A stretch of DNA of 64,000 nt from Blastocatellia bacterium. GTDB lineage: Bacteria; Acidobacteriota; Blastocatellia; Chloracidobacteriales; JADJPF01. The notes under the pieces were generated by a model. That model made no database searches. It was given only the letters and a program-made list of their open reading frames with translations, and had not been told where the DNA came from. The DNA is taken from assembly GCA_025057015.1 (NCBI GenBank), contig JANWYG010000022.1:171862-235861 (forward strand), read 5' to 3'. A program made the translations under genes and the position numbers. Every line of letters starts with the position of its first letter. The first letter of the stretch is position 1. Shown in pieces: positions 1 through 9,423 of this stretch.

Positions 1-1
1 T

Positions 2-1711
2 AAGTTTTTTAGCGGAGAGCTGTATGGTATAGAAGAGCCTATTTCTAAGCTGGTTGAGTATTTTAAGTCTGCAGCACAGCGTCTCGAAGTGAGAAAGCGT
101 ATTCTGCTACTTATGGGACCAGTAGGTGGCGGCAAGAGCACGATAGTCACTCTTCTCAAGCGTGGTCTGGAGCAATGGTCTAGGACTGATGCGGGAGCTA
201 CTTATGCGATTAAGGACTGTCCGATGCACGAAGAGCCGCTACACCTTATTCCAGAACCACTGCGGCCTGAGATAGAGAAGCGTTATGGCATATACATAGA
301 AGGTGATCTCTGTCCGCAGTGCCGCTATAACCTCGAACACGTCTATCACGGTCGACATGAGGACGTTATTGTTAAAAGAATACTATTTTCTGAAAAAGAT
401 CGCATAGGTATTGGCACGTTTGCTCCGTCTGATCCTAAATCTCAAGATATCACGGAACTAACTGGCTCGATAGATCTTTCGACCATAGGAGAAGTGGGTG
501 TAGAGAGCGATCCGAGGGCGTATCGCTTCGATGGTGAGTTAAATATTGCTAACCGCGGGCTGATGGAATTTGTCGAGATGCTCAAAGTAGACGAAAAGTT
601 CTTGTACTCACTGCTGACACTTTCACAAGAGCAGTCGATAAAAACGGGTCGCTTCGCGATGATATACGCTGACGAGGTGATCATTTCTCACACTAACGAG
701 AACGAGTACAAAGCTTTCGTAGGAAATAAGAAAAGCGAAGCATTGCAAGACCGGATCATAATGATTAAGGTGCCTTATAATCTCAAGGTCAGCGAAGAGG
801 AACGGATCTATAAGAAACTGCTTGAACAGTCTGAGGTGCTCAAAAACGTCCACATAGCACCTAACACGCTGAGAGTAGCTGCTATGTTCGCTGTGCTGAC
901 GAGGCTAGAAACACCGAAGAGAGCCAATGTTGACCTGGTCAAAAAGATGAAGCTTTATGATGGTGAAGACGTAGAAAGTTTCAAGATGAAGGATGTACGT
1001 GAGCTCAAGGAAGAAGCGGAACGAGAAGGTATGGACGGTATCAGTCCTCGTTACATTATCAATCGTCTATCTGGTGCGTTAGTCAAGGAGAATGTCAAGT
1101 GCATTAATGCCATAGATGCTCTGCGCGCTATCAAGGACGGTTTCGAACAGCATAGCGGTATTAGTCCCGAAGAGCGTGAACGCTATATGAGCCTTATCTC
1201 TCTTGCTCGTAAGGAGTATGACGAAATAGCCAAAGTAGAAGTTCAGCGTGCCTTCGTCTATTCGTTCGAAGAGATGGCCAAGTCGCTATGCAATAACTAT
1301 CTGGACAACGTGGAAGCCTACTGTAATAAGGAGAAGATAAAAGATCCGATTACCGAAGAGGAGCTAGATCCTGACGAGAAGCTGATGCGGTCTATAGAAG
1401 AGCAGATAGGCATTTCCGAAAACGCAAAGAATACATTTAGGCAAGAGATACTAATACGCATTTCGTCTTATGCACGTAAGGGTAAGGTCTTTGATTACAA
1501 TTCGCATGAACGTCTAAGAGAAGCTATAGAAAAGAAGATCTTTGCAGATCTTAAGGATGTTGTAAAGATTACTACTTCGACGAAGACGCCTGATGCTGAT
1601 CAGCTAAGGCGTATAAACGAAGTGTTAGATAGGTTAGTACGTGAGCACGGCTATTGTAGCATTTGTGCAAACGAGCTGCTGAGCTATGTAGGGACACTGC
1701 TGTCGCGTTGA
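2..1711 (+). CDS. prkA: PrkA-family serine protein kinase, 5' end outside the window
   Basis: This is the C-terminal ~570 residues of a PrkA (YeaG) kinase. The frame is open without a stop from the left edge, so the gene starts upstream of the window; the GTG at 89 is internal. Residues encoded before it (FFSGELYGIEEPISKLVEYF) match the lead-in to the AAA-like domain of this family. A Walker A loop GPVGGGKST lies at about nt 116-142, and the rest is the long PrkA helical C-terminal region. Members of the family are ~640-690 residues, so roughly 70-120 residues are missing. PrkA is a cytoplasmic stress and starvation kinase in enterobacteria and a sporulation-linked protein in Bacillus. The yeaH and spoVR homologues follow at 2727 and 3887, the usual partners. 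A hairpin terminator follows the stop. Confidence 0.93.
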   Translation, partial: KFFSGELYGIEEPISKLVEYFKSAAQRLEVRKRILLLMGPVGGGKSTIVTLLKRGLEQWSRTDAGATYAIKDCPMHEEPLHLIPEPLRPEIEKRYGIYIEGDLCPQCRYNLEHVYHGRHEDVIVKRILFSEKDRIGIGTFAPSDPKSQDITELTGSIDLSTIGEVGVESDPRAYRFDGELNIANRGLMEFVEMLKVDEKFLYSLLTLSQEQSIKTGRFAMIYADEVIISHTNENEYKAFVGNKKSEALQDRIIMIKVPYNLKVSEEERIYKKLLEQSEVLKNVHIAPNTLRVAAMFAVLTRLETPKRANVDLVKKMKLYDGEDVESFKMKDVRELKEEAEREGMDGISPRYIINRLSGALVKENVKCINAIDALRAIKDGFEQHSGISPEERERYMSLISLARKEYDEIAKVEVQRAFVYSFEEMAKSLCNNYLDNVEAYCNKEKIKDPITEEELDPDEKLMRSIEEQIGISENAKNTFRQEILIRISSYARKGKVFDYNSHERLREAIEKKIFADLKDVVKITTSTKTPDADQLRRINEVLDRLVREHGYCSICANELLSYVGTLLSR

Positions 1712-1737
1712 TAGTTGTCAAGTAACTAGTACTTTTC

Positions 1738-1765
1738 AAGGCTCGCCGTGCGAGCCTTTTTATTT
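1738..1765 (+). terminator. Rho-independent terminator after prkA
   Basis: A 7-bp perfect stem GGCTCGC / GCGAGCC (1740-1746 and 1750-1756) with a 3-nt CGT loop, extended by two A-T pairs, is followed by TTTTTATTT. It lies 26 bp after the prkA stop and ahead of the ribosome-binding site of the next gene. It would end or attenuate transcription between prkA and the hydrolase-yeaH-spoVR group. Confidence 0.85.
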
Positions 1766-1782
1766 CAATTAAGGAGAAGTAG

Positions 1783-2730
1783 ATGGCGGCTAAGAGATTA
1801 CTTGCATTTACTACGGGGCTTGTTGCAGGAGCTGCGGTTGCTGTCAAGTATGCTAGTAGACCCAGAGATGTTCGCTGGCTTGACTATGCTCATCTTTTGC
1901 CGCATGCCAGAACTAGTCAGTTTCGTGTAGTAAACGGTGTCAGACTGCACTTGCAAGAAAAGAACCGCTCAGCAAAGGAGACAATTGTGCTTATTCATGG
2001 CTACTGCTCGTCGAGCTATACATGGAGCAAGTGTTTGGACCTGATAGCTGAGGCCGGCTATCGCGTGATAGCTCCTGACCTTAAAGGTTTTGGCTATTCT
2101 GAAAAGCCGGTTGATAATCGTTACAGGGTCGAGGATCAAGCGGATTTGATAGCTGGATTGCTTGACGCACTGGAAGTACGAGAAGCTACGTTAATTGGGA
2201 ATTCTTATGGTGGAGCCGTAGCTATGGTAACAGCACTACGGCATCCTCAAAGGGTAAGACGGCTGGTTTTGGTGAATGCTGCTTATGATAAGACCGGACT
2301 TCCACCATTGCCGCGAACTTACCTGTATTATCTTTTACGTGGGATAGTGCCCATACTTATGTCTCGACGGTTGGTCAAATCTGTGATGTCGAGGCTTTAC
2401 TACAACCGGGACGTTATTACTGATGAGCATGTGGATTCTTATTTTCGCCCTCTCGTTTCAGCCTCTTGTCAAGCTGCTGCACTAGCTACTTTTAGGCAAT
2501 GGGACTTGAGTCTCCTCGAGCGAGAGATGTCTCAAATACGGCAGCCGACTCTCATAATTTGGGGTGAGGAAGACCACCTTTTGCCGGTCAGGAATGGAGC
2601 GCACATACACCTTACCATAGAAGGATCGGAGTTTATAGTAATCCCCGAGTGTGGGCATGTTCCTCAGGAAGAGCGTCCACAGGATTTTGTAAGTTTAGTT
2701 GTTGACTTCTGTAAGAAGGAGCTAGTATGA
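1783..2730 (+). CDS. alpha/beta hydrolase with N-terminal membrane anchor
   Basis: A 315-residue alpha/beta-fold hydrolase. The start ATG has a good Shine-Dalgarno (AAGGAGAAGTAG). Residues ~5-24 are hydrophobic, suggesting a signal anchor. The oxyanion motif HGYCSSSYTW is at about residues 70-80, the nucleophile elbow GNSYGG has Ser141, the acid is Asp264 (GEEDHLLPV) and the base is His292 (GHVPQEE), a complete triad. The family includes esterases, haloalkane dehalogenases and epoxide hydrolases; the substrate cannot be read from the sequence. It sits between prkA and yeaH, and its stop overlaps the yeaH start (ATGA), so it is translationally coupled to the stress-kinase cluster. I do not recognise this insertion as standard for the cluster. 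Confidence 0.88.
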   Translation: MAAKRLLAFTTGLVAGAAVAVKYASRPRDVRWLDYAHLLPHARTSQFRVVNGVRLHLQEKNRSAKETIVLIHGYCSSSYTWSKCLDLIAEAGYRVIAPDLKGFGYSEKPVDNRYRVEDQADLIAGLLDALEVREATLIGNSYGGAVAMVTALRHPQRVRRLVLVNAAYDKTGLPPLPRTYLYYLLRGIVPILMSRRLVKSVMSRLYYNRDVITDEHVDSYFRPLVSASCQAAALATFRQWDLSLLEREMSQIRQPTLIIWGEEDHLLPVRNGAHIHLTIEGSEFIVIPECGHVPQEERPQDFVSLVVDFCKKELV

Positions 2731-3890
2731 CTGTACAGCGCAATGATTGGAGCTTACAGCGCAAAGGTATAATGGACCAAGAGCGACATAGAGAGCGTGT
2801 AAGAGAAGCCATAAGGAAGAACTTAGGATCCATAGTTTCTAACGAGTCGATTATTTTGTCCGATGGAAAAAAGACGGTCAAGATTCCTATTCGCTCGCTC
2901 GACGAATATAAGTTCCGCTATAACTACCGTAAACAGAAGCAAGTAGGTCAAGGTAATGGCAACTCTAAGGTCGGTGACGTAATAGCTAAAGAGGCGAAAC
3001 CAGGTAAAGGTGCGACAGGCCAAGGTTCAGCTGGTTCAGCGGCTGGACAAGAGTACTACGAGGCTGAGGTCGATATAGACGAGCTTGCTGGACTCATCTT
3101 TGAGGATTTGCAGTTGCCATACTTACAAGAAAAAGCAAAAAAGGCTATACCGTCTACACAAACTAAGTTTACTGAGATAAGGCGTGCTGGAGTACTATCT
3201 AACCTTGACAAGCGCAGAACGATACTTGAGAACATCCGCCGTAACGCTCGCGAAAGAAAGAAAGCCGAGATAGGAGGATTCAAGAAAGAGGACCTACGCT
3301 TTAAAACTTGGGAGCAAGACGTTAAATACGAGTCTAATGCAGTCGTTATAGCTATGATGGACGTTTCCGGTTCTATGGGTGAGTTCAAGAAGTATGTGGC
3401 TCGGAGTTTCTATTTCTGGATGGTCCGGTTCCTGAAGACAAAGTATGACAACGTCGATATAGTGTTTATCAGCCATCATACTGAGGCAAAGGAAGTTACC
3501 GAGGAACAGTTTTTTACTCAAGGTGAGTCAGGTGGCACCGTGGTAAGCTCGGCCTACAAGCTAGCACTTTCTATCATAAAGGAGCGGTATAATCCCCGTG
3601 ACTGGAACATCTATCCGTTTCATTTCTCTGACGGAGATAACTACTATTCGGACAATGATGAGGCAGTCAAGCTCGCCGATGAGTTGATCTCTACGTGCAA
3701 CCTTTTTGGATATGGGGAGATAGGAGATGAAGGAGCTTCAAGCTATAGACGCTCTAGCGGCGCGTTGCTCTCCATTTTTAGGGACAACTTAAAGAAAAAA
3801 GACCGCTTCATAGGCGTCAGAATAGATAGTAAAGAAGATGTTTACCCAGCTCTAAAACAGTTCTTTGGTAAGCGTGGTACTAGGATATGA
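2727..3890 (+). CDS. yeaH: YeaH/YhbH family protein (DUF444, VWA-like)
   Basis: A 387-residue DUF444 protein. The ATG overlaps the preceding stop and has the Shine-Dalgarno AAGGAG. The N-terminal half is basic, with a Gly/Ala/Lys-rich linker around residues 70-110. From about residue 205 comes a VWA-like fold with a MIDAS-type motif (DVSGS, Asp212) and a later [11 protein letters not shown] segment. YeaH works with PrkA in stationary-phase and starvation responses in enterobacteria; the biochemical role is not well defined. It overlaps spoVR by 4 bp, so hydrolase-yeaH-spoVR form one operon. An internal Met at residue 16 is a less likely start. Confidence 0.92.
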   Translation: MTVQRNDWSLQRKGIMDQERHRERVREAIRKNLGSIVSNESIILSDGKKTVKIPIRSLDEYKFRYNYRKQKQVGQGNGNSKVGDVIAKEAKPGKGATGQGSAGSAAGQEYYEAEVDIDELAGLIFEDLQLPYLQEKAKKAIPSTQTKFTEIRRAGVLSNLDKRRTILENIRRNARERKKAEIGGFKKEDLRFKTWEQDVKYESNAVVIAMMDVSGSMGEFKKYVARSFYFWMVRFLKTKYDNVDIVFISHHTEAKEVTEEQFFTQGESGGTVVSSAYKLALSIIKERYNPRDWNIYPFHFSDGDNYYSDNDEAVKLADELISTCNLFGYGEIGDEGASSYRRSSGALLSIFRDNLKKKDRFIGVRIDSKEDVYPALKQFFGKRGTRI

Positions 3891-5290
3891 TGGTCGACAA
3901 AGAAGTAAAGGCTTTGGAAGATGCCTTGGAAAAGATCTGGAACATAGCTATCAGGAATGGCCTAGATCCATTTCCAGTTAGATTTGAAATTGTCCCCGCT
4001 GCAGTAATGTACGAAATAGGCTCTTATGCGTTGCCAGGTAGATACTCACACTGGACCTTCGGCAAGGCCTACCACAGAATGAAAACCATGTACGACCTAG
4101 GCCTGTCAAAGATCTACGAGGTGGTTATCAATACTAATCCGGCGTATGCTTTCCTTCTTGAAACAAACTCGCTGCTGCAGAACATGATGGTAATGGCGCA
4201 TGTGCTTGGTCACGTGGACTTTTTCAAGAACAATATCTACTTTTCTAAAACCAATCGTCGAATGATAGACTCGGCGTCACTTCATGCCCAGCGGATATCC
4301 GAATATGAGTTTAAGTATGGGCGAAAGGTGATTGAGGAGTTCTTAGATGCCGTCTTGTCGATAGAAGAACATGTCGATCCGGACTTCTTCATCAACAAAA
4401 AGCAACCGTCTTCCAAACAGGCATCTGCAGTAGCTACGTCAGCTTATGATGACCTTTGGAATCTGGATAAGCTGAAACAGACAAAAACCGACAAGGTTGA
4501 AAAAAAGACCGAAAGAAAAGACCTTCCTACTAAAGATCTCGTCTATTTCATCATGCAGAACTCGCCGGTGCTAGAAGATTGGCAGCGTGACATCATGGCG
4601 ATGATACATGATGAAATGCTCTACTTCGTGCCGCAGATGCAGACCAAGATAATGAACGAAGGTTGGGCCTCTTACTGGCACGCTAGGATAATGCGCGAGC
4701 TTGATCTTGATACAAAAGACCATCTGGAATTTGCTGAGCTACACTCAAGCGTTGTTTCGCCGCACAAAAATCAGCTAAACCCATATTACCTAGGATACAA
4801 GATCTTTGAGGACATAGAGCGGCGCTGGAACGAACCTACTAAAGAAGAGAGAGAAAAGTATGGCCGCAAAGGAGGTGAAGGTAGAGCTAAGATCTTCGAA
4901 GTACGCGAACTAGATAATGACATTTCTTTTCTACGCAACTACTTGACGCGTGAACTCTGTGAAGAATTAGATCTTTTTGTCTATCAGTTAGTAGATGAAG
5001 AAGACTGGAAAATCACGGATAAAAACTGGCAGAAGGTTCGAGATACTCTTGTTTCTAACATGACTAACTTTGGCTTTCCATACATAGAAGTCGTCGATGA
5101 TGACTACAATCGCAACCGCGAGCTTTTCTTGCGTCATCGCTATGAAGGCGTAGAGCTAGACATACCATATGCTAAGAAAGTCTTAGAATATGTCTACAAG
5201 TTGTGGGGACGTACTGTCCATCTGGAAACTGTTGTCGATAATGAAACTACCGTTTACCGCTTTAACGGTAAGGACCACAGCGAAGATTGA
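3887..5290 (+). CDS. spoVR: SpoVR family protein
   Basis: A 467-residue SpoVR/YcgB homologue, slightly shorter than E. coli YcgB (~510). It starts within the yeaH stop (ATGATG). A conserved HVLGH segment (His105, His109) and a Trp/His-rich middle ([12 protein letters not shown]) are typical of the family. A Lys-rich low-complexity insert occurs near residues 200-215. SpoVR is required for spore cortex formation in Bacillus, but homologues are widespread in non-sporulating bacteria with PrkA and YeaH; biochemical function remains unresolved. Its position as last gene of the cluster is the common arrangement. Confidence 0.93.
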   Translation: MMVDKEVKALEDALEKIWNIAIRNGLDPFPVRFEIVPAAVMYEIGSYALPGRYSHWTFGKAYHRMKTMYDLGLSKIYEVVINTNPAYAFLLETNSLLQNMMVMAHVLGHVDFFKNNIYFSKTNRRMIDSASLHAQRISEYEFKYGRKVIEEFLDAVLSIEEHVDPDFFINKKQPSSKQASAVATSAYDDLWNLDKLKQTKTDKVEKKTERKDLPTKDLVYFIMQNSPVLEDWQRDIMAMIHDEMLYFVPQMQTKIMNEGWASYWHARIMRELDLDTKDHLEFAELHSSVVSPHKNQLNPYYLGYKIFEDIERRWNEPTKEEREKYGRKGGEGRAKIFEVRELDNDISFLRNYLTRELCEELDLFVYQLVDEEDWKITDKNWQKVRDTLVSNMTNFGFPYIEVVDDDYNRNRELFLRHRYEGVELDIPYAKKVLEYVYKLWGRTVHLETVVDNETTVYRFNGKDHSED

Positions 5291-5306
5291 AGCCTACACC
5301 GAAGGC

Positions 5307-5334
5307 TTGACAACTGCTGCCAGCATAGTATAAT
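5307..5334 (+). promoter_or_regulatory. sigma-70 type promoter for tRNA-Lys
   Basis: A perfect -35 TTGACA (5307-5312), a 16-bp spacer and a perfect -10 TATAAT (5329-5334) end 14 bp before the first base of the tRNA. This is the clearest promoter in the window. Confidence 0.85.
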
Positions 5335-5348
5335 TGAACCTCTTGTAA

Positions 5349-5421
5349 GGGCCGTTAGCTCAGCTGGTAGAGCAGCAGACTCTTAATCTGCGGGTCGTAG
5401 GTTCGATCCCTACACGGCTCA
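5349..5421 (+). tRNA. tRNA-Lys(CTT)
   Basis: A 73-nt cloverleaf. The acceptor stem is GGGCCGT (5349-5355) with ACGGCTC (5414-5420), one G-U pair. The D arm is GCTC/GAGC and the anticodon stem GCAGA/TCTGC encloses loop CTCTTAA, so the anticodon is CTT (5382-5384), reading AAG lysine codons. The T arm contains GTTCGATCC. The 3' CCA is not encoded (genomic ATCA), so it must be added by nucleotidyltransferase. Confidence 0.96.
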
Positions 5422-5560
5422 TCAATGCCCCTTCCTATAGAATCCTTATAAGAACTTTTCCCATTTAGCCTTAAGGTCAAGGCTATAATTAAGTTGACTG
5501 AAGTCATAACTTCTTATAGTTTTTAGTCGAATATATTACTTTTCTTCGAAAGATGGAAAA

Positions 5561-8500
5561 ATGCCTTCGGCTCTCAAAAAGGGACTGATTTTTCTGAGAG
5601 TATGGGTTTTTCTTGCTTTGTCTTGTATCCTTCTATGTGACTACGCTTATTGCTTAGATCCTAATACTAGGATCAGCCAGTACTCTTACAGCTTCTGGGA
5701 TAAAGATAATGGGCTACCTTCGGGAGCTATTCTGGACATCACGCAGGACAATTACGGTTATCTTTGGATTGCAACTTATAATGGCCTTGTAAGATTTGAT
5801 GGTATTAGTTTCAAAACTTATGACAGCGGTAACACTGCTCAACTGTTGAATAACGGTATACGTAGGTTATGTTGGGATAATAGCAGAGAAACACTTTGGA
5901 TAGCTACAAACGGTGGTGGCTTAAGTTCCTACAAAGCTGGTAAGTGGAAACACTATGGGCTTAAGGATGGATTGCCAAACGAAATAGTTACGACGCTCTA
6001 TCAAGCTCCTTCAGGGCTAATTTATGTTGCCACTCGAAACGGAGTAGTTTACTTTGACCCTTCTATAGAACCGATAAGATTTGTTGCTGTCCAGACTTCA
6101 GATGGTGCGAAGCTCGATAGCGTTACCTCTATAAACTTCGCCTCGGGTAGCATTCTTTTATGTAACTACCAGAGTGTTTACAGAATAGAGCAGACTTCGC
6201 CTGCTTTAGCAGAAGTATTTGTTAGTCTAGATAGGCAAGTAAGGACAGTGCTTTATGATAGTAAAGGGATCCTGTGGATAGCAACGCGGGGGGCAGGGCT
6301 GTACTGTTGGAAAAGTAAAGAAAAGCTTGTCTATAGCTCCGCTAATAGTCCTGTTACTGATGTTGTGAGTTCGCTTTTTGAAGATAAGCACCAGAACGTT
6401 TGGATAGGTTGCATAGGCAAAATTGTTAGGTACAACAGGGAAACGTTCGATGCGTTTACTATCCCTGAAGAAGCTCTTTCGGTAGAGTCTATTTATGAAG
6501 ATAGAGAAGGCAACCTTTGGCTAGGTACTTATAGAAACGGCATTTATAGACTGCATGATGTAAAGTGTAGGACTTGGTCGAAGAGTGAAGGCCTTGCTAA
6601 GAATGTTATTCAGCATGCCTATGTAGAACAAGATGGTGGTGTCTGGCTAGCCACTGCAGGAGGACTGAGCTATCTCAAGAATGGCACTGTGACAAATTAT
6701 TCGTCACTAAAGGAGGACATGTATCGCTACGTGATTCGAGATGCTAAAGGTGGGCTTTGGGTAGGTGGAAGGTCGGGCCTTTTCTTGCTGCAAGGGAATA
6801 CTGTTAGGAGTTTCAGTAAAGCCGATGGTCTACCAAGTGAATATGTTAGAACATTGCTTTTGGATCGCATCGGGAAACTCTGGATAGGCACAAACGAAGG
6901 ACTAGGATGCTATGATGACAAAACGGAAAGATTTACGTCTTTTACACGCGAAGATGGGCTAGCTTACGGTACAGTGCTCGCGCTTTATGAAGCAGAAGAT
7001 GGTACTCTCTGGATAGGTACTGATGGCGGAGGTCTCAGTAGTTACAAGGACGGGCACTTTACTAACTACGATACTAGTGCAGGACTGGCTAGTAACGTCA
7101 TTTTCTGTATATACAAAGATAGCAGAGGTAACTTTCTGATAGGGACAAATGCCGGCTTAAGCCGACTGCGTGATGGTAAATTCCAAACTGTAGGTATTGC
7201 ACAAGGGCTCACCGCAAACATCTTGCAGATTCTAGAAGATAATTTTGGTAATCTCTGGATAGGAAGTAATGATGGTATCTATAAGGTTTCTATAGAAGAG
7301 GTCGAGGAAGCTTTCAATGGTAAGAGACAGCAGCTAAGTGTTATGCGTCTTACCAAAGAAGACGGTATGAAAACTGAGGAATGTACGCCAGCAGCGTATG
7401 CTTCTAAGTCTACGGAAGGCCTGCTTTACTTTCCTACGGTGGGAGGTGTTGTAGTCATTGACCCTTCGTCAATACCTATTAACAGACTGCCTCCTACCTT
7501 GGTGATAGAAAGTTTGCTTGCCGATGGTAAAGCGGTTGACTTAACGAGAGATATAGAGCTTGAGCATACGAGTAGGCGTTTAGAGATACGTTATGCTGCA
7601 CTCAGTTTGTCAGTGCCTAGTCGTGTCAAAGTCAAGTATAAACTTTCCGGAGTAGATAAGGATTGGGTTGACGCGGGCACTCGCCGAGTAGCCTATTATA
7701 CGGTTTTGCCGCCGGGTGATTATGAATTTCGCGTCATCGCTTGTAACGAGGATGGCGTGTGGAACGAACAAGGTGTGAGTTTAAGGTTTCGTGTAGCTCC
7801 GCCTTTTTGGATGACTTGGTGGGCACAGGGTATATATGTGATTCTGCTCCTTTCTGTAATTTATGGTGGGATCAAGCTAAGAACCAGTCTGCTAGAAGCA
7901 CGTAACCGGATCTTGCGTGCAAAAGTCGATGAACGAACTAAGGAACTTGCAGAGAAAAATCGTTTGCTTGAAGAGCAACGCAACGAGTTGCAGCAGGCAA
8001 ATCTCAAGTTGCAAGAGCTCGACAAGATGAAAGCTGACTTTGCAGCGATGCTAGTACACGACCTTAAATCACCGCTTACTGTCGTTCGTGCTACTCTGGC
8101 GATGTTAGAGGATGGTGCTTTTAAGCCTGAAGATCAGCAGCGTTTCATACAGACTTCACAACGTAACCTTGACAAAATGCTGTCCCTTATTAATGACACG
8201 TTGGAAGTATATCGGATGGATGCACAAGGTACGACTGTAAACGCTGTAGAGATAGACTCCGAGCGTTTGTTGAGAGATAGCTCTGAAAGTGCCAGAATAA
8301 GCGCTACTTCGCAGGGGATAGAGTTTGAGGTAGATTTTGAGCCACAACTGCCAAAGATTAAAGGAGATCCTGACAAACTCGAACGGGTGCTTGCAAATCT
8401 TCTGTCAAATGCTATCAAGTTCACTCCGGCAGGTAAAAAGATAACTGTTCGTGCTCGGCGGGTTGAGAAGGAAGGTAGAGGTATGCTGCAAGTGCAAGTA

Positions 8501-9121
8501 GCAGATAGGGGCGAAGGTATTCCTGAAAGCGCCATCCCTTATCTGTTCGATCCTTATAGGCAAGCAAAGCAAAAGCACGCTAAGGCTGGTGTAGGACTCG
8601 GTTTAGCGATAGTGAAGCGGATAGTGGAAGCACATGGTGGTGAGATAACGGTCACAAGCAAGTTAGGCGAGGGTACCACTTTTACTTTCACTCTCCCAAT
8701 TATGGTAGAAGAGCAGCCTAAAGATGTGTCGCTGGCTCTTCCAGAAGGTAAAAAGCTGCGAATACTGCTGGTCGAGGACGATAAAGTGAATAGAATGGTC
8801 GTTGAGTCTTATTTGCAGCAGAAAGGGTATGATTATGATGTAGTTACTGATGGACAACAGGCAGTCGAGGTTTTTTCTAAGAATCGGTATGACTTAATTT
8901 TGATGGACTATAGGATGCCTCATCTTGATGGACTAGAGGCTACAGTAAAGATTCGGGCTTTGGAGTTAGGCCCATCAAGGACGCCGATAATAGCTTTGAC
9001 AGCAGGGTCTAGAGAGGATACCAAACTTTGTCTAGAAATGGGTATGGATGACTTTTTGGAGAAGCCTTTCCGTCCAGAAGTGCTTGAGAAGAAGATAAGC
9101 AAGTGGGTAAGGAAAAACTGA
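5561..9121 (+). CDS. hybrid two-component sensor: Reg_prop propeller, Y_Y_Y, histidine kinase, receiver
   Basis: A 1186-residue one-protein phosphorelay. Signal peptide at residues 1-28. Residues ~35-620 carry repeated propeller blades ending in LWIGT/VWLAT-type motifs (two-component regulator propeller), a large periplasmic sensor. A Y_Y_Y domain follows (~660-745, with YKLSGVDKDW), one membrane segment (~752-772), a coiled coil (~775-815), HisKA with phospho-acceptor His833 (VHDLKSP), HATPase (NLLSNAIKF, GLGLAIVKRI) and a C-terminal receiver with acidic pocket VEDD and phospho-site Asp1116 (LMDYRMP). It has no C-terminal DNA-binding domain, unlike the Bacteroidetes carbohydrate sensors of similar front end. 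The ligand is unknown. The next gene starts within its stop codon. Confidence 0.92.
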   Translation: MPSALKKGLIFLRVWVFLALSCILLCDYAYCLDPNTRISQYSYSFWDKDNGLPSGAILDITQDNYGYLWIATYNGLVRFDGISFKTYDSGNTAQLLNNGIRRLCWDNSRETLWIATNGGGLSSYKAGKWKHYGLKDGLPNEIVTTLYQAPSGLIYVATRNGVVYFDPSIEPIRFVAVQTSDGAKLDSVTSINFASGSILLCNYQSVYRIEQTSPALAEVFVSLDRQVRTVLYDSKGILWIATRGAGLYCWKSKEKLVYSSANSPVTDVVSSLFEDKHQNVWIGCIGKIVRYNRETFDAFTIPEEALSVESIYEDREGNLWLGTYRNGIYRLHDVKCRTWSKSEGLAKNVIQHAYVEQDGGVWLATAGGLSYLKNGTVTNYSSLKEDMYRYVIRDAKGGLWVGGRSGLFLLQGNTVRSFSKADGLPSEYVRTLLLDRIGKLWIGTNEGLGCYDDKTERFTSFTREDGLAYGTVLALYEAEDGTLWIGTDGGGLSSYKDGHFTNYDTSAGLASNVIFCIYKDSRGNFLIGTNAGLSRLRDGKFQTVGIAQGLTANILQILEDNFGNLWIGSNDGIYKVSIEEVEEAFNGKRQQLSVMRLTKEDGMKTEECTPAAYASKSTEGLLYFPTVGGVVVIDPSSIPINRLPPTLVIESLLADGKAVDLTRDIELEHTSRRLEIRYAALSLSVPSRVKVKYKLSGVDKDWVDAGTRRVAYYTVLPPGDYEFRVIACNEDGVWNEQGVSLRFRVAPPFWMTWWAQGIYVILLLSVIYGGIKLRTSLLEARNRILRAKVDERTKELAEKNRLLEEQRNELQQANLKLQELDKMKADFAAMLVHDLKSPLTVVRATLAMLEDGAFKPEDQQRFIQTSQRNLDKMLSLINDTLEVYRMDAQGTTVNAVEIDSERLLRDSSESARISATSQGIEFEVDFEPQLPKIKGDPDKLERVLANLLSNAIKFTPAGKKITVRARRVEKEGRGMLQVQVADRGEGIPESAIPYLFDPYRQAKQKHAKAGVGLGLAIVKRIVEAHGGEITVTSKLGEGTTFTFTLPIMVEEQPKDVSLALPEGKKLRILLVEDDKVNRMVVESYLQQKGYDYDVVTDGQQAVEVFSKNRYDLILMDYRMPHLDGLEATVKIRALELGPSRTPIIALTAGSREDTKLCLEMGMDDFLEKPFRPEVLEKKISKWVRKN

Positions 9122-9414
9122 TGTCTATCTATAAGAAACACGTATTTGTTTGTACAGGAGGTAAGACCTGCCCCACTCAAGGTAGTATGGAAACGTTCTT
9201 TGCTATGAAGAATCTCGTCAAGGAGTTGGGGCTTAAAAGTGATATCCGCATAAACAAAGCTGGCTGTATGGGTGAGTGTGGCTCAGGGCCTATGGTGGTG
9301 GTCTATCCTGATGCAGTATGGTATGCCGGAGTGAACGAAGAAGGGGGCCGACGCATCGTTAACGAACATCTCGTCTCGGGCAGGGTAGTAGAAGCTCTGC
9401 TGCACCATAGGTAG
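9121..9414 (+). CDS. thioredoxin-like [2Fe-2S] ferredoxin domain protein
   Basis: A 97-residue protein of the thioredoxin-like 2Fe-2S ferredoxin group. Candidate cluster ligands are Cys11, Cys17, Cys49 and Cys53 (motifs VCTGGKTCP and AGCMGECGSGP), the spacing seen in NuoE-like and stand-alone ferredoxins of this fold. The ATG overlaps the TGA of the histidine kinase (TGATG), so the two are co-translated; an in-frame start 18 bp earlier is possible. Such small ferredoxins are electron carriers or redox sensors; the partner is unknown. Coupling to a sensor kinase is notable but not proof of shared function. Confidence 0.85.
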   Translation: MSIYKKHVFVCTGGKTCPTQGSMETFFAMKNLVKELGLKSDIRINKAGCMGECGSGPMVVVYPDAVWYAGVNEEGGRRIVNEHLVSGRVVEALLHHR

Positions 9415-9422
9415 CAGAGCTT
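9392..9422. terminator. hairpin between convergent ferredoxin and pdxT genes
   Basis: A perfect 10-bp inverted repeat AAGCTCTGCT (9392-9401) / AGCAGAGCTT (9413-9422) with an 11-nt loop spans the end of the ferredoxin gene and the gap to the pdxT stop. There is no U-run on either strand, so it is a likely transcript-end hairpin rather than a classical intrinsic terminator. Confidence 0.5.
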
Positions 9423-9423
9423 A

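Noticed and set aside
89..91. GTG at 89 as the start of prkA
   Set aside because: The frame is open to the left edge and encodes family-conserved residues before it; the real start lies outside the window.
5290..5308. AAGCCT/AGGCTT hairpin after spoVR as a terminator
   Set aside because: Only 6 bp, no T-run, and it runs into the tRNA promoter -35 box.
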